Shown here: piece after piece, positions 46,728 to 56,425 of the stretch
Position numbering within the stretch: the first letter of the stretch is position 1
Layout: the number at the start of each line of letters is the position of its first letter
From: Hermatobates lingyangjiaoensis
Taxonomy: Eukaryota > Arthropoda > Insecta > Hemiptera > Hermatobatidae
NCBI GenBank assembly: GCA_026182355.1
Contig: JAPFBL010000555.1
Location: forward strand, 196,501-260,500
Length of the DNA stretch: 64,000 bases
Direction: 5' to 3'
Program-made: the position numbers and the translations under genes
The notes under the pieces: model-generated
The model's input: only the letters and a program-made list of their open reading frames with translations
What the model was told of the DNA's origin: nothing
The model's database searches: none

Positions 46728-47040
46728 GTGTATATACAAAAAATAACCGTAGTTACTGTGAAAACAGTAAATATTAAGTCTAAGAGTGTGTGAGCCATTA
46801 ACTAAAACATGACTTTAGTATTCTGAAGACGGTTACAACGAAAAAAGAAACTGTGTTTTATTAAGTTGCATTTGTCCAGTGTTTGTGATAGTGCACTTTA
46901 TTGTCTCTCTGCTGTTATTGATTGGGGATATTCTTATGGAATTTATATTTACAGACAATAACTGATAGTACGCAACTGAAATTAATACTTACTCTAATCG
47001 ATATTTCGAACCTTACGTTTGTCATCAGGAGATGTTGAGA
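46728..47040. repeat. Two eroded hammerhead-family fragments
   Basis: 46815-46860 has CTGAAGACGGTTACAACGAA (TTCAATGTA family). 46955-47040 has a minus core 47000-47038: CTGATGA, long hairpin, GAA, ATAT, C. Confidence 0.55.
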
Positions 47041-47725
47041 AGAAAAATTGGAAACCTTCTGATGATGAACAGCTGATGCTATCGTAATATAATGATCGTG
47101 GGAAATTTTTTAATCTATATAAACGATACAAAGGTTTTGTCTTAGAACTGATTCAATTCAAGTTATGTTTACGTTTTATACATTCCAAAGGGCGAATCTA
47201 CCTTTAGAAAAATTTCTGTCTGTTTAACCAAAAATTTTGTCAGAAGTAAATTCAAGCATCATAAGTCATAGCGAGCTGACATTTTAACGATAGATTTGTG
47301 TGTGTCTAACTTAAAAGGGAAGATTTGAATAGATTGGAAATTCTATACGTAGCCATAACTAATTGATTATAAAAGTTCATCATCAGTATGTAACACTCGT
47401 AGAAAAATGAAGAAGAACTATGCATAAAGGTCAGAATGAAGAAGAAAACTGAAAGGCTTCATCGGAATTTTTCTGAAAAGCCGACGAGCTTTAGACATTC
47501 ATTCTAAGACCTTCTTACTGTATGCGGTTTATGTATTGTTTTTTCATACAAATGTAGAAAGTAATATGAAAGGCACGTGACTCTACAATCAAATCAGTTC
47601 TTACGAGGAGCTGCAATCGAAAGGCCTTGGATCACGCTTTCCCTATTCGTCATTTAGTTCACTTTATTCGCTGATTCACAGCATATCTTGCATTCAACAG
47701 TCACGTCCAAATATTGTGCAACATT

Positions 47726-47730
<5 letters not shown>
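47041..47730. other. Intron 1 sequence
   Basis: Nothing recognisable. Confidence 0.3.
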
Positions 47731-47769
<39 letters not shown>

Positions 47770-48271
47770 ATTTAACAAAAACACGTGAAATAAACAATGA
47801 ATGATCAAACTACAATAACAAATTGGAAACAAGACTCTTGTTTTCCCATTTCTTATTGTGGTTTGATCATTGATATATATATATATATAAAGCTTTCACA
47901 TAAACACGTGAAATAACAATCAATGATCAAACCACAATAAGAAATGGGAAAACAAGACTAAGATCTTTCAACCGTAACAAGCGGTCTTCGCTCAGTTGGG
48001 TTTTTGACTCTGACGAAGACCGCTTGTTACGGTTGAAAGATCTTAGTCTTGTTTTCCCATTTCTTATTGTGGTTTGATCATTGATATATATACATATATA
48101 TATATAAAGCTTTCACATAAACACGTGAAATAACAATCAATGATCAAACCACAATAAGAAATGGGAAAACAAGACCAAGATCCCCCAACCGCAACAAGCG
48201 GTCTCCGTCAGAGTCAAAAACCCAACTGACTCTTGGTCTTGTTTTCCCATTTCTTATTGTGGTTTGATCAT

Positions 48272-48312
<41 letters not shown>
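47731..48312. repeat. Cluster of three ATGATCAAACC-family hairpins separated by (TA)n
   Basis: Hairpins at about 47765-47872, 47885-48085 and 48105-48272. The middle one is complete: plus core CTGACGA (48010-48016), A, GACCG/CGGTT hairpin with 7-base loop, GAA (48035-48037), AGATCT, T48044; GACT before and AGTC after pair as stem I. The third has a run of C-for-T changes in its left arm only. Confidence 0.88.
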
Positions 48313-48313
<1 letters not shown>

Positions 48314-48348
48314 TTTTTCGATGAAAATACGATCCGAAATGAACATAT

Positions 48349-48640
48349 ACAGTTCAATGTACATAAAGAAACATAGAGAAATTAAAAACACACACTTACA
48401 GTCTCTAATTTTCAGTTAAACCGTCTTCAGGAGAGATAAGAGAGGGAAACCAAGCGCACTGGTACAGAGACGGTTGGAGTTGGTTGGTACATACTCCAAC
48501 CGTCTCTGTACCAGTGTGCTTGGTTTCCCTCTCTTATCTCTCCTAAAGACGGTTCAACCGAAAATTAGAGACTGTAAGTGTCTCTATACTTCTATATGAA
48601 GTGTGTGTTTTTAATTTCTCTATGTTTCTTTAGTACATTG

Positions 48641-48645
<5 letters not shown>
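48349..48645. repeat. Near-perfect inverted repeat, TTCAATGTA family
   Basis: Arms from GTTCAATGTACATAAAGAAAC and its mirror to a short centre. Plus core at 48543-48565 (CTAAAGA, C, GGT-TCA-ACC, GAA, AATT, A); minus core 48407-48430. Confidence 0.85.
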
Positions 48646-48682
<37 letters not shown>

Positions 48683-48710
48683 ATATATATATATTATATA
48701 TATATACGTT
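48646..48710. repeat. (TA)n tract
   Basis: TA repeat with TATTATATA interruptions. Confidence 0.9.
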
Positions 48711-49304
48711 TCACTGTAAACTATAGACACATGGACAGGTAGTAGCAAATAAAGACAAATGTTGTAATTATTTGCTTGTTATAGTGAACAACTCATTCAC
48801 CTCTACAATGTCATGCTTTTTATTTGTTGAAAGGTTTACGTATATTTTCAAGATATATATTGCACTTCAAAAAGGGTGATGAAGATGAAGTGAATTTTTG
48901 GGGGGATTTAAATTATGTCTTCACACAGAAAAGAGTTTAATATTAAAACTAATAACGCATTTCGAGACATATTTTTTGAAATAACCCAGATAATTTGATT
49001 GTATGGAAATATATTACATTTCAAAAAAAAAAAAAAATGTTTTAAACAACAAGGTCGTTAGAGTTGTTAAAAAGCATTGAATTGTATTGTTGGGTCCCGC
49101 ATATCAGGTTTTTTCATGTTGAGGCAGAAAAGTCAAGTGTATTCTGTCTGTGTGACTTGAGGCAGTAGCTAAGCACTCCTCTTGTAAGCAAACAAGACCC
49201 CAATGAATGTTGGTCACCTGTTGTGTAGAGTATTTCTAATGACTAGTAGTTAATGTTGTTGAACTCGTGAATCTTATTATTAAGAAATTAACAGTATATA
49301 GAGA
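48711..49304. other. Intron 1 end sequence
   Basis: 48900-48965 is a fragment of the GAACAC family (TAATAACGCATTTCGA). The rest is unrecognised. Confidence 0.35.
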
Positions 49305-49557
49305 TGTATTACTGACGATAGATTCATTACTGATGATAGTTGTGTTAGTGACGATGGATGTATTGTAGACTATAGATATGTTTCTGACGATAAATGTATT
49401 TCTGACGATAGATGTATTACTGATGTTAGATATATTACTGATGATAGATGTATTACTGACGATAGATATATTACTGATGATAGATCTGTTACTGACAATA
49501 GATGTATTATGAAGATAGATGTATTACTGATGATAGATATATTACTGACGATAGATG
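49305..49557 (+). repeat. Minisatellite next to the exon 2 acceptor
   Basis: About 13 units of an 18-19 bp repeat (GATAGATGTATTACTGAC with T/C and GAT/GAC variants). It runs to within about 12 bases of the acceptor and so replaces a normal long pyrimidine tract. Confidence 0.85.
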
Positions 49558-49569
49558 TTTGTTTTGCAG

Positions 49570-49841
49570 CAGCATCAGTCCCAGCAGCAACAGCAACAGC
49601 AGATGGCTTTGCAACAACAGCTGGGCTCCTCTGCTTCCTCCGTGAGTTCATCGAGTTCCTCCTCGGCAGACCTTTCCAAGATGGACTCGGACCCATTGCA
49701 CGGCTCGTCGCAGGCCTGCAGACTGGCAGACCTCCTCCAGGGAGTGCTTATCGTCTCCAGCCACCGAAAGCTCGAGCGCACCCAGTCCGAGCCTGCCCAC
49801 CCCTCCAAGGCGTCTCCGCCGCTCAACGTTAACACCTCCAG
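49570..49841 (+). CDS. Tis11: TIS11/ZFP36-family protein, coding exon 2
   Basis: Residues 19-108 plus two bases of codon 109. Acceptor TTTTGCAG ends at 49569; the next three bases are CAG again, so a one-codon-shorter form is possible. It encodes a Q-rich stretch (19-35), a serine run (38-50), a middle part with DSDPLHGSSQACRLADLLQG, and LERTQSEP at 86-93, which fits the MK2 pattern (hydrophobic-x-R-x-x-S) and a 14-3-3 mode-1 site at S91. It ends NVNTS-R, donor CAG|GTTAGC at 49841/49842, phase 2. The N-terminal region of this family is low in conservation, and the sequence is recognised mainly by the junction to the first finger. Confidence 0.88.
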
Positions 49842-50085
49842 GTTAGCTTCACCTCCTTTTTTTCCATGGATTTAATAATTCAACCCTTTGAGTTTTTTTC
49901 TTCGTTGGCAACAAAAACGTGTTTGTTCATTTTAAGAGAAACGCATTACCACGTTTTTCACTTGATATGTATTAACTTAAATGAAAGCAATTTAAAAAAA
50001 AAGAAGAATATTTTAGCCTCAATGTGCTCTATAAATAAATCTCGGTAAGTTAAAATAAATAAATCAATCAACCAAGAAGTCCTTT
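49842..50085. other. Intron 2, first part
   Basis: No repeat recognised. Confidence 0.3.
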
Positions 50086-50089
50086 AGAT

Positions 50090-50330
50090 TGATATATATA
50101 TATTATATATATATATATATATAAAGATTTCACATAAACACGTGAAATAACAATGATCAAACCACAATAAGAAATGGGAAAACAAGACTAAGATCTTTCA
50201 ACCGTTGGGTTGAACCAAGTTGGGTTTTTGACTCTGACGAAGACCGCTTGTTACGGTTGAAAGATCTTAGTCTTGTTTTCCCATTTCTTATTGTGGTTTG
50301 ATTATTGATATATATATATATATATATATC
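50090..50330. repeat. ATGATCAAACC-family hairpin between (TA)n tracts
   Basis: Plus core at 50234-50268: CTGACGA, A, GACCG/CGGTT, GAA, AGATCT, T. The left arm's core is cut short (AACCGTTGGGTTGAACC). Confidence 0.85.
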
Positions 50331-50450
50331 AGTGTTATCAGCCTTTGGAGCGATTCACATCTATTCCTGACGACGAGGACATCGAAATTTTGTAGTGAGT
50401 TCAGTGATTTCTTTTGAAAATTCTAGTTTATATATATATATATAAATTGA
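50331..50450 (+). repeat. CTTTGGAGCGATT-family half element
   Basis: CTGACGA (50367-50373), CGAGGACATC, GAAATTTTGTAGTGAG, then a GAAAATTCTAG end and (TA)n. Confidence 0.8.
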
Positions 50451-50499
50451 ACCTGAAGAACTGACCTAGATCGATAAACTTTAGTTTTGTATATATAGT

Positions 50500-50532
50500 C
50501 AATGTATATTATATGTATATTATATATATATG

Positions 50533-50579
<47 letters not shown>

Positions 50580-50913
50580 AGGTGTGTTCTCTAATCGGGG
50601 TTCGGTCAATTTTCCAGGATAAAAAATCAAACTCTCGTTGCCAACGTTTCGGTTTTATTTAAAACCTTTTTCATAGGCCTACAAACAAAGGATAATAAGA
50701 AATCACATATCAACATCAAACATATACACAATATGAAAATGGATTGTTACAACTCATGAATATTACAAGCAGAAATATTTCAGAGATACATAAAACAATA
50801 TTACTTACAGAAGTAAGAATTTTTTAACTAAGAAAATGAAATTTACATTATTGAAAGGAACAACAATGTTAGCCGGACAAAACCTTCGACTAGACTGAAT
50901 TGAATTGAATCTG

Positions 50914-50915
<2 letters not shown>
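50500..50915 (-). repeat. (TA)n and GAAACGTCGGC-family half element
   Basis: GGTGTGTTCTCTAATCGGGG, CTCTCGTTGCCAACGTTTCG and CCTTTTTCATAGG match 45929-46030. An extra 135 bp (about 50680-50815) not in the 45929 copy follows, then ACTAGACTGAA. Confidence 0.75.

Positions 50916-50978
<63 letters not shown>
50916..50978. repeat. (TA)n tract
   Basis: Pure TA run; followed to 51040 by an ATGATCAAACC-family remnant. Confidence 0.9.
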
Positions 50979-50980
<2 letters not shown>

Positions 50981-51394
50981 CAGACCACAATATCAAATGG
51001 GGAAAAAAAGACTAAAAAATCTTTGATTGTTATTTCAGTTGTGAAACCCTCATAAACAGGAGCTGGTTTTGTTCAGAATATAGGACAATTGCTTTCTAAA
51101 TAATTCAAACTAAGGAGTATCCTAATGGTTTTGTTATATTTAATCATAGAAATGATGATGCGATATGAATTGTATTGTCGTTTTATTCTAAATGTATTTA
51201 AAATGTATCACTTAGAGTTTTGTAATATGTGGCTGGCCTGGTGTTGTCGATACTCGTGTTATCATCCATCACTGAGTGGCTGGCCTTATCAGTACTAGAG
51301 CTTCTTATCATCGTGTCATTGAACGTAATCAGTTCATCCAGCAATATTGTGCCGCCTGGCTCTCTCTTGTGAGCCAGTCAAACAATCTTTTCAA

Positions 51395-51805
51395 CCTCTC
51401 TCCCATCACTCTCTCTCTCCCATCACTCTCTCTCTCTCTCCTCACTCTCTCTCTCCTCTCACTCTCTCTCCCCTCTCACTCTCTCTCCTCTCTCTCTCTC
51501 CCACCTCTTTCTCTCTCTCCCTCCTATCACTCTCTCTTCCTCCTATCACTCTCTCTCACTCTCTCTCCTCTCTCTCTCCCACCTCTTTCTCTCTCTCCCT
51601 CCTATCACTCTCTCTTCCTCCTATCACTCTCTCTCCCTCCTATCACTCTCTCTCTCCCTCTCTTTCTCTCCTCTCTCTCTCTCTCAGTCTCTCTCTCTCT
51701 CTCTCTCCCCTCCTCTTTCTCTCTCTCAGTCTTTCTCTCTCCCCCTCCTCTCTCTCTCTCCCCCTCCTCTCTCTCTCTCCTCTCTCTCTCTCTCCTCTCC
51801 CCTCC

Positions 51806-51866
<61 letters not shown>
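51395..51866. repeat. (CT)n-rich low-complexity tract
   Basis: About 470 bases of C/T with CTCTCTCTCC-type units, including TCCTATCACTCTCTCT higher-order repeats. It makes long S/L-repeat open frames that are not genes. Confidence 0.9.
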
Positions 51867-51870
<4 letters not shown>

Positions 51871-52022
51871 GTACTAACAGTACTATAAGCCGCTGATAAG
51901 TTGTACCAACTTCCAGCCTTTATGCTGTATTAAGATGATCTTACAACATTTAAAGCAAAACTTTGAATTATTCCACAACTATCCAGCTACTTATCATTAT
52001 TGTAAACGATAAACTTTAGTTT

Positions 52023-52062
<40 letters not shown>

Positions 52063-53562
52063 ATTTAGGTTGGGTCATTTGTCTGTTCGCCACGAGTTCG
52101 ATTCCTTTAACGTTTGTTTGTCTTACTGTGCAAAGAGGTGGTAACTGTGACCGTTGATAAGCCTTTATCAGTTGAAAAATATGAATAATAATAGACTTAG
52201 TTAGCGATCATCTGTATGCTGTGAAAACAAGAAATGAAAATGAAAGCCTTGATTATAAAGAAGAGAGACCGTTAGTTTATAGCGTGATATCAAATAAAAG
52301 AGCTTGAGAAACAACTATTTATGACTTGACTATATGATAAGGAATACAAAGCAGCAGCGAGGAGATATCGAAATGAAAGGAAACGTTCAATGTGCAATTG
52401 ATATAACATTGCAAGTTACAAAAACTTATCTATCAGGGCTCCCAGGTACCTCAGCTGTTGTGAAATATTTACTACACAGCTGGTGTACCAAGGGAACGTA
52501 CATATTGAAATAATAGAAAAAACAAGTTTACATATTAAACAAAAAATACCTCATCACTTGCATTAGTATTGGTATTTCCTATTCATATTTAGAGAGTTTT
52601 CTTGTTGATATTTTCTTCTTTAATGTATTATGAAAGAAATATATATTTAAAATAGCGCTTTCAAAATACAGAAATATGACTAGCAATTAATAAGTAGCTC
52701 TTCTAGAGCTACAGAGTAACAAATGAAGGTAGAGCTGTCTAGATAGCTGATAACAACTAGTAAGACTTCAATTACACACTTGGAGAACTGCCACCCATAT
52801 TATATAAAACCTTAAGGCATGAGTGATTTATCAGCGTAAGTTATAAAACTGAACTATGTTAGGAAAGTGGAGCCCATTTCTACATAGGATGAGCATTTGA
52901 CGTGTTGGTATTCTCGCTGCATTAAGTATGACATTCCCATGCCTGTCGCATTCCTGTATCATTCCTTGAATCTCAAAGTCAAATGCCCCTCAGCCTTTGG
53001 TATTAAAGGAAATATAACATCGAAATGCTTTCTTGGCCTAAATCCATTCTATTTCTGGAAACTACTAACATTTACTCAAGTGCAGTAGGTACGAGTGATG
53101 TTTTAGATGGTGTTCAGCTACAAAGAGACTATTTTAGAATTGTTTACTGTTTGAATGATTCAGAGCCTTGTTTTGATTGGAATCGATTTCATTTGAACTT
53201 AAATTAGCTTCAGTGTTTGTATAGAATGATAGCCTCGGAGTTCAAGTGCATTTATCCGGAGTGTCATGTGTTGTTCACGGATATATGCAGTCGTGTGCGG
53301 AAGTGAAATTATTGTTATGGTGTAAGGAGTCGGTCTGTATTCATGGAAAGAGTTGAGTGGTGACCGGATATTGCTTATCAGTTGTTTTAATGTCTTTCTG
53401 TGTTTATCTTTGACACAGAAAAATTGTTTGCCTGCATGTCTGTTACCGCCATTGCCGAACTGGACAAATAGTCTTGGACATGGGATGGGTACAGCAGAAT
53501 ATAGGTAAGATCAAGGACCCAACCCAGACCCGTGGGTATTAAACCCCAAATCCTATAAACCC
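51867..53562. other. Intron 2 sequence
   Basis: (TA)n at 52027-52060. 52065-52110 has a B-box-like GAGTTCGATTCC, perhaps a SINE fragment. 52690-52735 carries one reversed unit of the 44831 minisatellite. No exon recognised. Confidence 0.35.
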
Positions 53563-53632
53563 GTTGTACATTCCATTTCTCATTACCTTACCAGACCGAG
53601 CTAACGGCAGGGGGCCAAACCAAGTGCCTTAA
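53563..53632 (+). repeat. 70-bp direct repeat, intronic copy
   Basis: GTTGTACATTCCATTTCTCA to AAGTGCCTTAA; the same sequence, with a 2-base gain, is at 54829-54900 in the 3'UTR of the gene. Confidence 0.9.
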
Positions 53633-53734
53633 CCAAGCCAAGCATATCTCGGCCATCTGTTTTACCTAAATTATTTATTTCATAACAAATATTCCTTAGT
53701 TTAATATCCATACATCGTTTTAGTATACATCATG

Positions 53735-54130
53735 CGTTCTAACCGGGGTCTACATGTACCCTGAGGGTCCACAGGCAAAATATAATCAATTGGGGGCCCA
53801 CAAGGATATTTTGGTGGTATATGAAGAAAACCAACTCTTATTAGTTTTTATTATTCAAAATTTAATTTATACTAAAATTTTGGTTTGACTTGAAAAAGAG
53901 TCTGAAGTAGATATTCAAATAAGTTTAAATATATTACCTAGATTTCAATAAATTTCCATAAAACTTACTTGAAAGCAATAAAAAAGAAAAAGGATACTAT
54001 TATTATTTTTAAAACCTCAGAATTTATATTAGTGAAAAATAGAATATTGTTTTATGATCAATTCTTATGAGGGGGTCCAAAAGGAAAGAAAGAAGGGATA
54101 AGAAGTCCGTGGGTAAAAAAGGTTGAGAAA
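53735..54130. mobile_element. Possible hAT-like remnant
   Basis: GTTCTAACCGGGGTC at the left and GGTTGAGAA at the right, with GGGTCCAC / GGGGTCC subterminal motifs; no duplication resolved. Confidence 0.35.
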
Positions 54131-54190
54131 TCTCTGTGATATATAATACATATATATATATTTATTAAAAAAAAAAAAAAAGCAGGATAG

Positions 54191-54246
54191 AAGCTTGGGT
54201 CCGACCCGAATTTCGGGTGTGGTCGGGCTCGGCCTTAGGGTCTTAC
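54191..54246 (-). repeat. CCCGACCCGAA-type terminal repeat
   Basis: Similar to 42568-42624 (both contain GACCC A/G AGCTTC-like and CGAAATTCGGG). It lies about 100 bp upstream of exon 3. Confidence 0.5.
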
Positions 54247-54350
54247 CTATAAAACAGAGTGGATCGCGAATGAGTTGTCATTCAAGGATATAGCTTTTAT
54301 AACTTGCTCTCGTCTGTGACAGATTGTAACCGTGGCGCTTTGTGTTGCAG

Positions 54351-54654
54351 GTACAAGACGGAACTGTGTCGACCCTTCGAAGAGAGCGGCAGCTGTAAGT
54401 ACGGCGACAAGTGCCAGTTCGCTCACGGAGAAGGAGAACTGCGCGGCCTGGTACGCCACCCCAAGTACAAGACAGAGTTGTGCCGCACCTTCCACACGGT
54501 CGGCTTCTGCCCCTACGGTCCCCGCTGCCACTTCATCCACAACGCCGTCGAGGCGCGTCGCTGTAGTCCCCCGCCTTCGCCTCTGTCGTCCCCTCCTCCA
54601 GACCCCCGTCAGATACCCAGGATCTCTCGCTTCCCCTCCCGCCTTATCGTCTAA
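54351..54654 (+). CDS. Tis11: TIS11/ZFP36-family protein, terminal coding exon with tandem CCCH zinc fingers
   Basis: Acceptor TGTGTTGCAG ends at 54350; first base completes R109. Finger 1: YKTELC115-x8-C124-x5-C130-x3-H134, with [19 protein letters not shown]. Linker of exactly 18 residues. Finger 2: C153-x8-C162-x5-C168-x3-H172 with [20 protein letters not shown]. These match the family almost residue for residue, including both YKTEL leads that contact the UAUU half-sites of AU-rich RNA. The C-terminal tail is only 37 residues (S/P-rich, then [15 protein letters not shown]) before TAA at 54652, far shorter than the 130-150 residues usual in vertebrates. The last residues only loosely recall the conserved NOT1-binding end (RLPIFxRxS). 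GC-rich, codon-biased; function as an mRNA-decay factor is inferred from the family. Confidence 0.97.
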
Positions 54655-55409
54655 CCCTCGACCATACCCACCCCTCCCTCCCCCTCCCCCCCCACTACAC
54701 AGTTTCTCGGTTTTCATCCCTCTCCACCATATAAGAACCTAAGACATGAAGCCTTCGCTCGCTTTAACTGACTGCTCCCCCCCAAGTCTCCATGAGACGC
54801 CCCTCCCCTGATTTGATCTTTGTGTACAGTTGTACATTCCATTTCTCATTACCTTTTACCAGACCGAGCTAACGGCAGGGGGCCAAACCAAGTGCCTTAA
54901 GTCGATTTTCCAAGTCTGTTTTCATTTATCTTCTTCTTTTTTCTTTTTTTTTTTTTTTTACAAGAAGTAAAAAAAAAGCCAAGGAACGAAACTGAGTCTT
55001 TATATATGTGATTTTGTAGAATAACTCGACTTTGTCCATATTGTATTGTTGTTATTTGAGATTTTATATTATAAGGAAGTATAATTAAGTGTTTTGATTA
55101 CCAACATGAATATAGTCAAATGTATTTTGGGAAAAAAAAATTCATTGGTATCAGGCTCAATTTGGTTTTAAGCTGGAACGGGTGGTACAAGGTGGGAGGA
55201 CCAGGTACTACTGTGGTGGCCTTGGGTACAGGTACCTGTACAGTGTCCCAGGCACCGCCCAACTCATTACCCTAAACCACTCTCCCACCCCGTCGGAGGA
55301 GCAAAACATATATATATATTTATACATTGTGATGCAGACCCCTGCAAACTTTTTTTTAAAAGCGTGATAACTCCTCTACAGCATTGCTTATTGTATATCT
55401 TCAGGAATA

Positions 55410-55474
55410 TTATTTATTTGTATTTTTATATAAGTTGTTAATTATTTTTTTATTGTCATTTAAGTTTATTTATT
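55410..55474 (+). promoter_or_regulatory. AU-rich element with two TTATTTATT nonamers
   Basis: TTATTTATT at 55410-55418 and at 55466-55474. UUAUUUAUU is the preferred site of TIS11/TTP proteins, so the transcript probably binds its own product. Both are upstream of the poly(A) signal. Confidence 0.65.
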
Positions 55475-55517
55475 ATACCCGTCTGGATTAAGGGGTGCCC
55501 GGTTGATACCTTGTACA

Positions 55518-55523
55518 AATAAA
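55518..55523 (+). terminator. Polyadenylation signal AATAAA
   Basis: Canonical hexamer about 0.86 kb past the stop codon; TCTGTTCTTTC about 30 bases on is a suitable downstream element. A later ATTAAA at about 55997 is an alternative. Confidence 0.55.
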
Positions 55524-55540
55524 TCATTTTATTTCCAAAT

Positions 55541-56250
55541 GGAAAACAAGTCTGTTCTTTCGGCTGACTCCAGACCAATGTTGTTTTTTGTTCAAGAATT
55601 TTCTATCATTATTTAAAGAATTAATTTATTTCTATTTTAGTTTTCCTGTTCTCTTTTAGAATGGATTCAGGATTTTTTTCAGTTGGTTTTTTTACCCGAA
55701 ATTCTCTTTTTTTGTACCATTATGAGAGAAAATTGATTTCAATACTATATGAATAAATATCTATATATATCAAGTCCATTCTGGAAGTGCTTTAGGATAT
55801 CTATTGTACAGTCCGTATGGAAAAAAAATTGTATTTTATACATTATTATAATATCTTATGTCGGATAAGCTGCATCTTTTTTATTTGTATTTATATAATT
55901 TATTATATTTACATCGTTTTTTTATTATTGCATACAATTTTTTTCTGGTTTACAGCACAATTTTTAACACCTGTGCATAATGTGTAAGAAACCGATTATT
56001 AAAAAAAAATTGTTTCAAAAAAATAACAAATGTTTATTTTCCCTTTTTTTCTATGGATAGCAGCTAAGAACAATTTGGAACTATAAACGTTAGGTGTGAG
56101 ATGGCAAACCTGAGGCATACTGTTGAGGTGGAGGCATGAACTATGATGTTGCCAGATTCTCAACTCCATTGAACACTGCTCTTCTGACAACTGATATGTT
56201 TATGTTGCAGTTGCTGTAGTGACTTTCTCAGTTCTTTTCTATGTTTTAAT
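55541..56250. other. AT-rich downstream sequence
   Basis: No repeat family recognised; may be part of a longer alternative 3'UTR. Confidence 0.3.
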
Positions 56251-56251
56251 G

Positions 56252-56252
56252 C

Positions 56253-56285
<33 letters not shown>

Positions 56286-56425
56286 CACCGTCAAGTGAAT
56301 TGACGGAGGAACGACAGTCAACTAAAAAATTAATTAATATATATATATAAACACGAATGAAAAACAGAAACTAGGATTCACATTCGATATTTCGACCCTT
56401 TTAACTGTCGTCTTCAGAAAAGTAC
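56252..56425 (-). repeat. (TA)n and hammerhead-family half element
   Basis: Minus core 56386-56416: CTGAAGA, C, GACAGTTAAAAGGGTC, GAA, ATAT, C. Same core type as 26568-26598. Confidence 0.7.

Larger units (their letters stand above)
21541..55540 (+). other. Tis11: Gene span: TIS11/ZFP36-family CCCH zinc-finger gene
   Basis: Three coding exons (21868-21921, 49570-49841, 54351-54654) joined by introns of phase 0 and phase 2 give 209 codons plus stop with no internal stop. Vertebrate family genes also have a tiny first exon ending after a TxFDxSExxxK-like peptide, followed by a long intron; the second intron here, cutting between S and R/Y just before the first finger, is additional. The family binds AU-rich elements in cytokine and growth-control mRNAs and recruits CCR4-NOT for deadenylation in the cytoplasm. 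Transcript ends are inferred. Confidence 0.8.
54655..55540 (+). other. Tis11: 3'UTR of the TIS11 gene
   Basis: A C-rich start (CCCTCCCCCTCCCCCC), the second copy of the 70-bp direct repeat at 54829-54900, poly-T at 54943, GC-richer 55170-55290, then an AU-rich stretch with ATTTA motifs up to the AATAAA at 55518. Confidence 0.6.

Noticed and set aside
46486..46793. Several open frames with YIYIYI repeats (also 7503-7704, 26806, 32127, 36254, 50805)
   Set aside because: Products of (TA)n tracts.
47731..48312. CRISPR-like array (repeats separated by spacers)
   Set aside because: The units are eukaryotic inverted repeats with internal symmetry and (TA)n between them; no prokaryotic context.
49370..49835. 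Minus-strand frames and the other + frame over exon 2
   Set aside because: Antisense or off-frame to the TIS11 exon, partly translating the minisatellite.
51276..51896. Open frames of 206 and 176 codons
   Set aside because: They are the translation of the C/T dinucleotide tract (S/L repeats), with no coding signature.
54247..54717. Minus-strand frame of 156 codons across the zinc-finger exon
   Set aside because: Shadow of the GC-rich TIS11 exon; the sense frame has the CCCH fingers. The +2 frame at 54332-54742 is rejected for the same reason.
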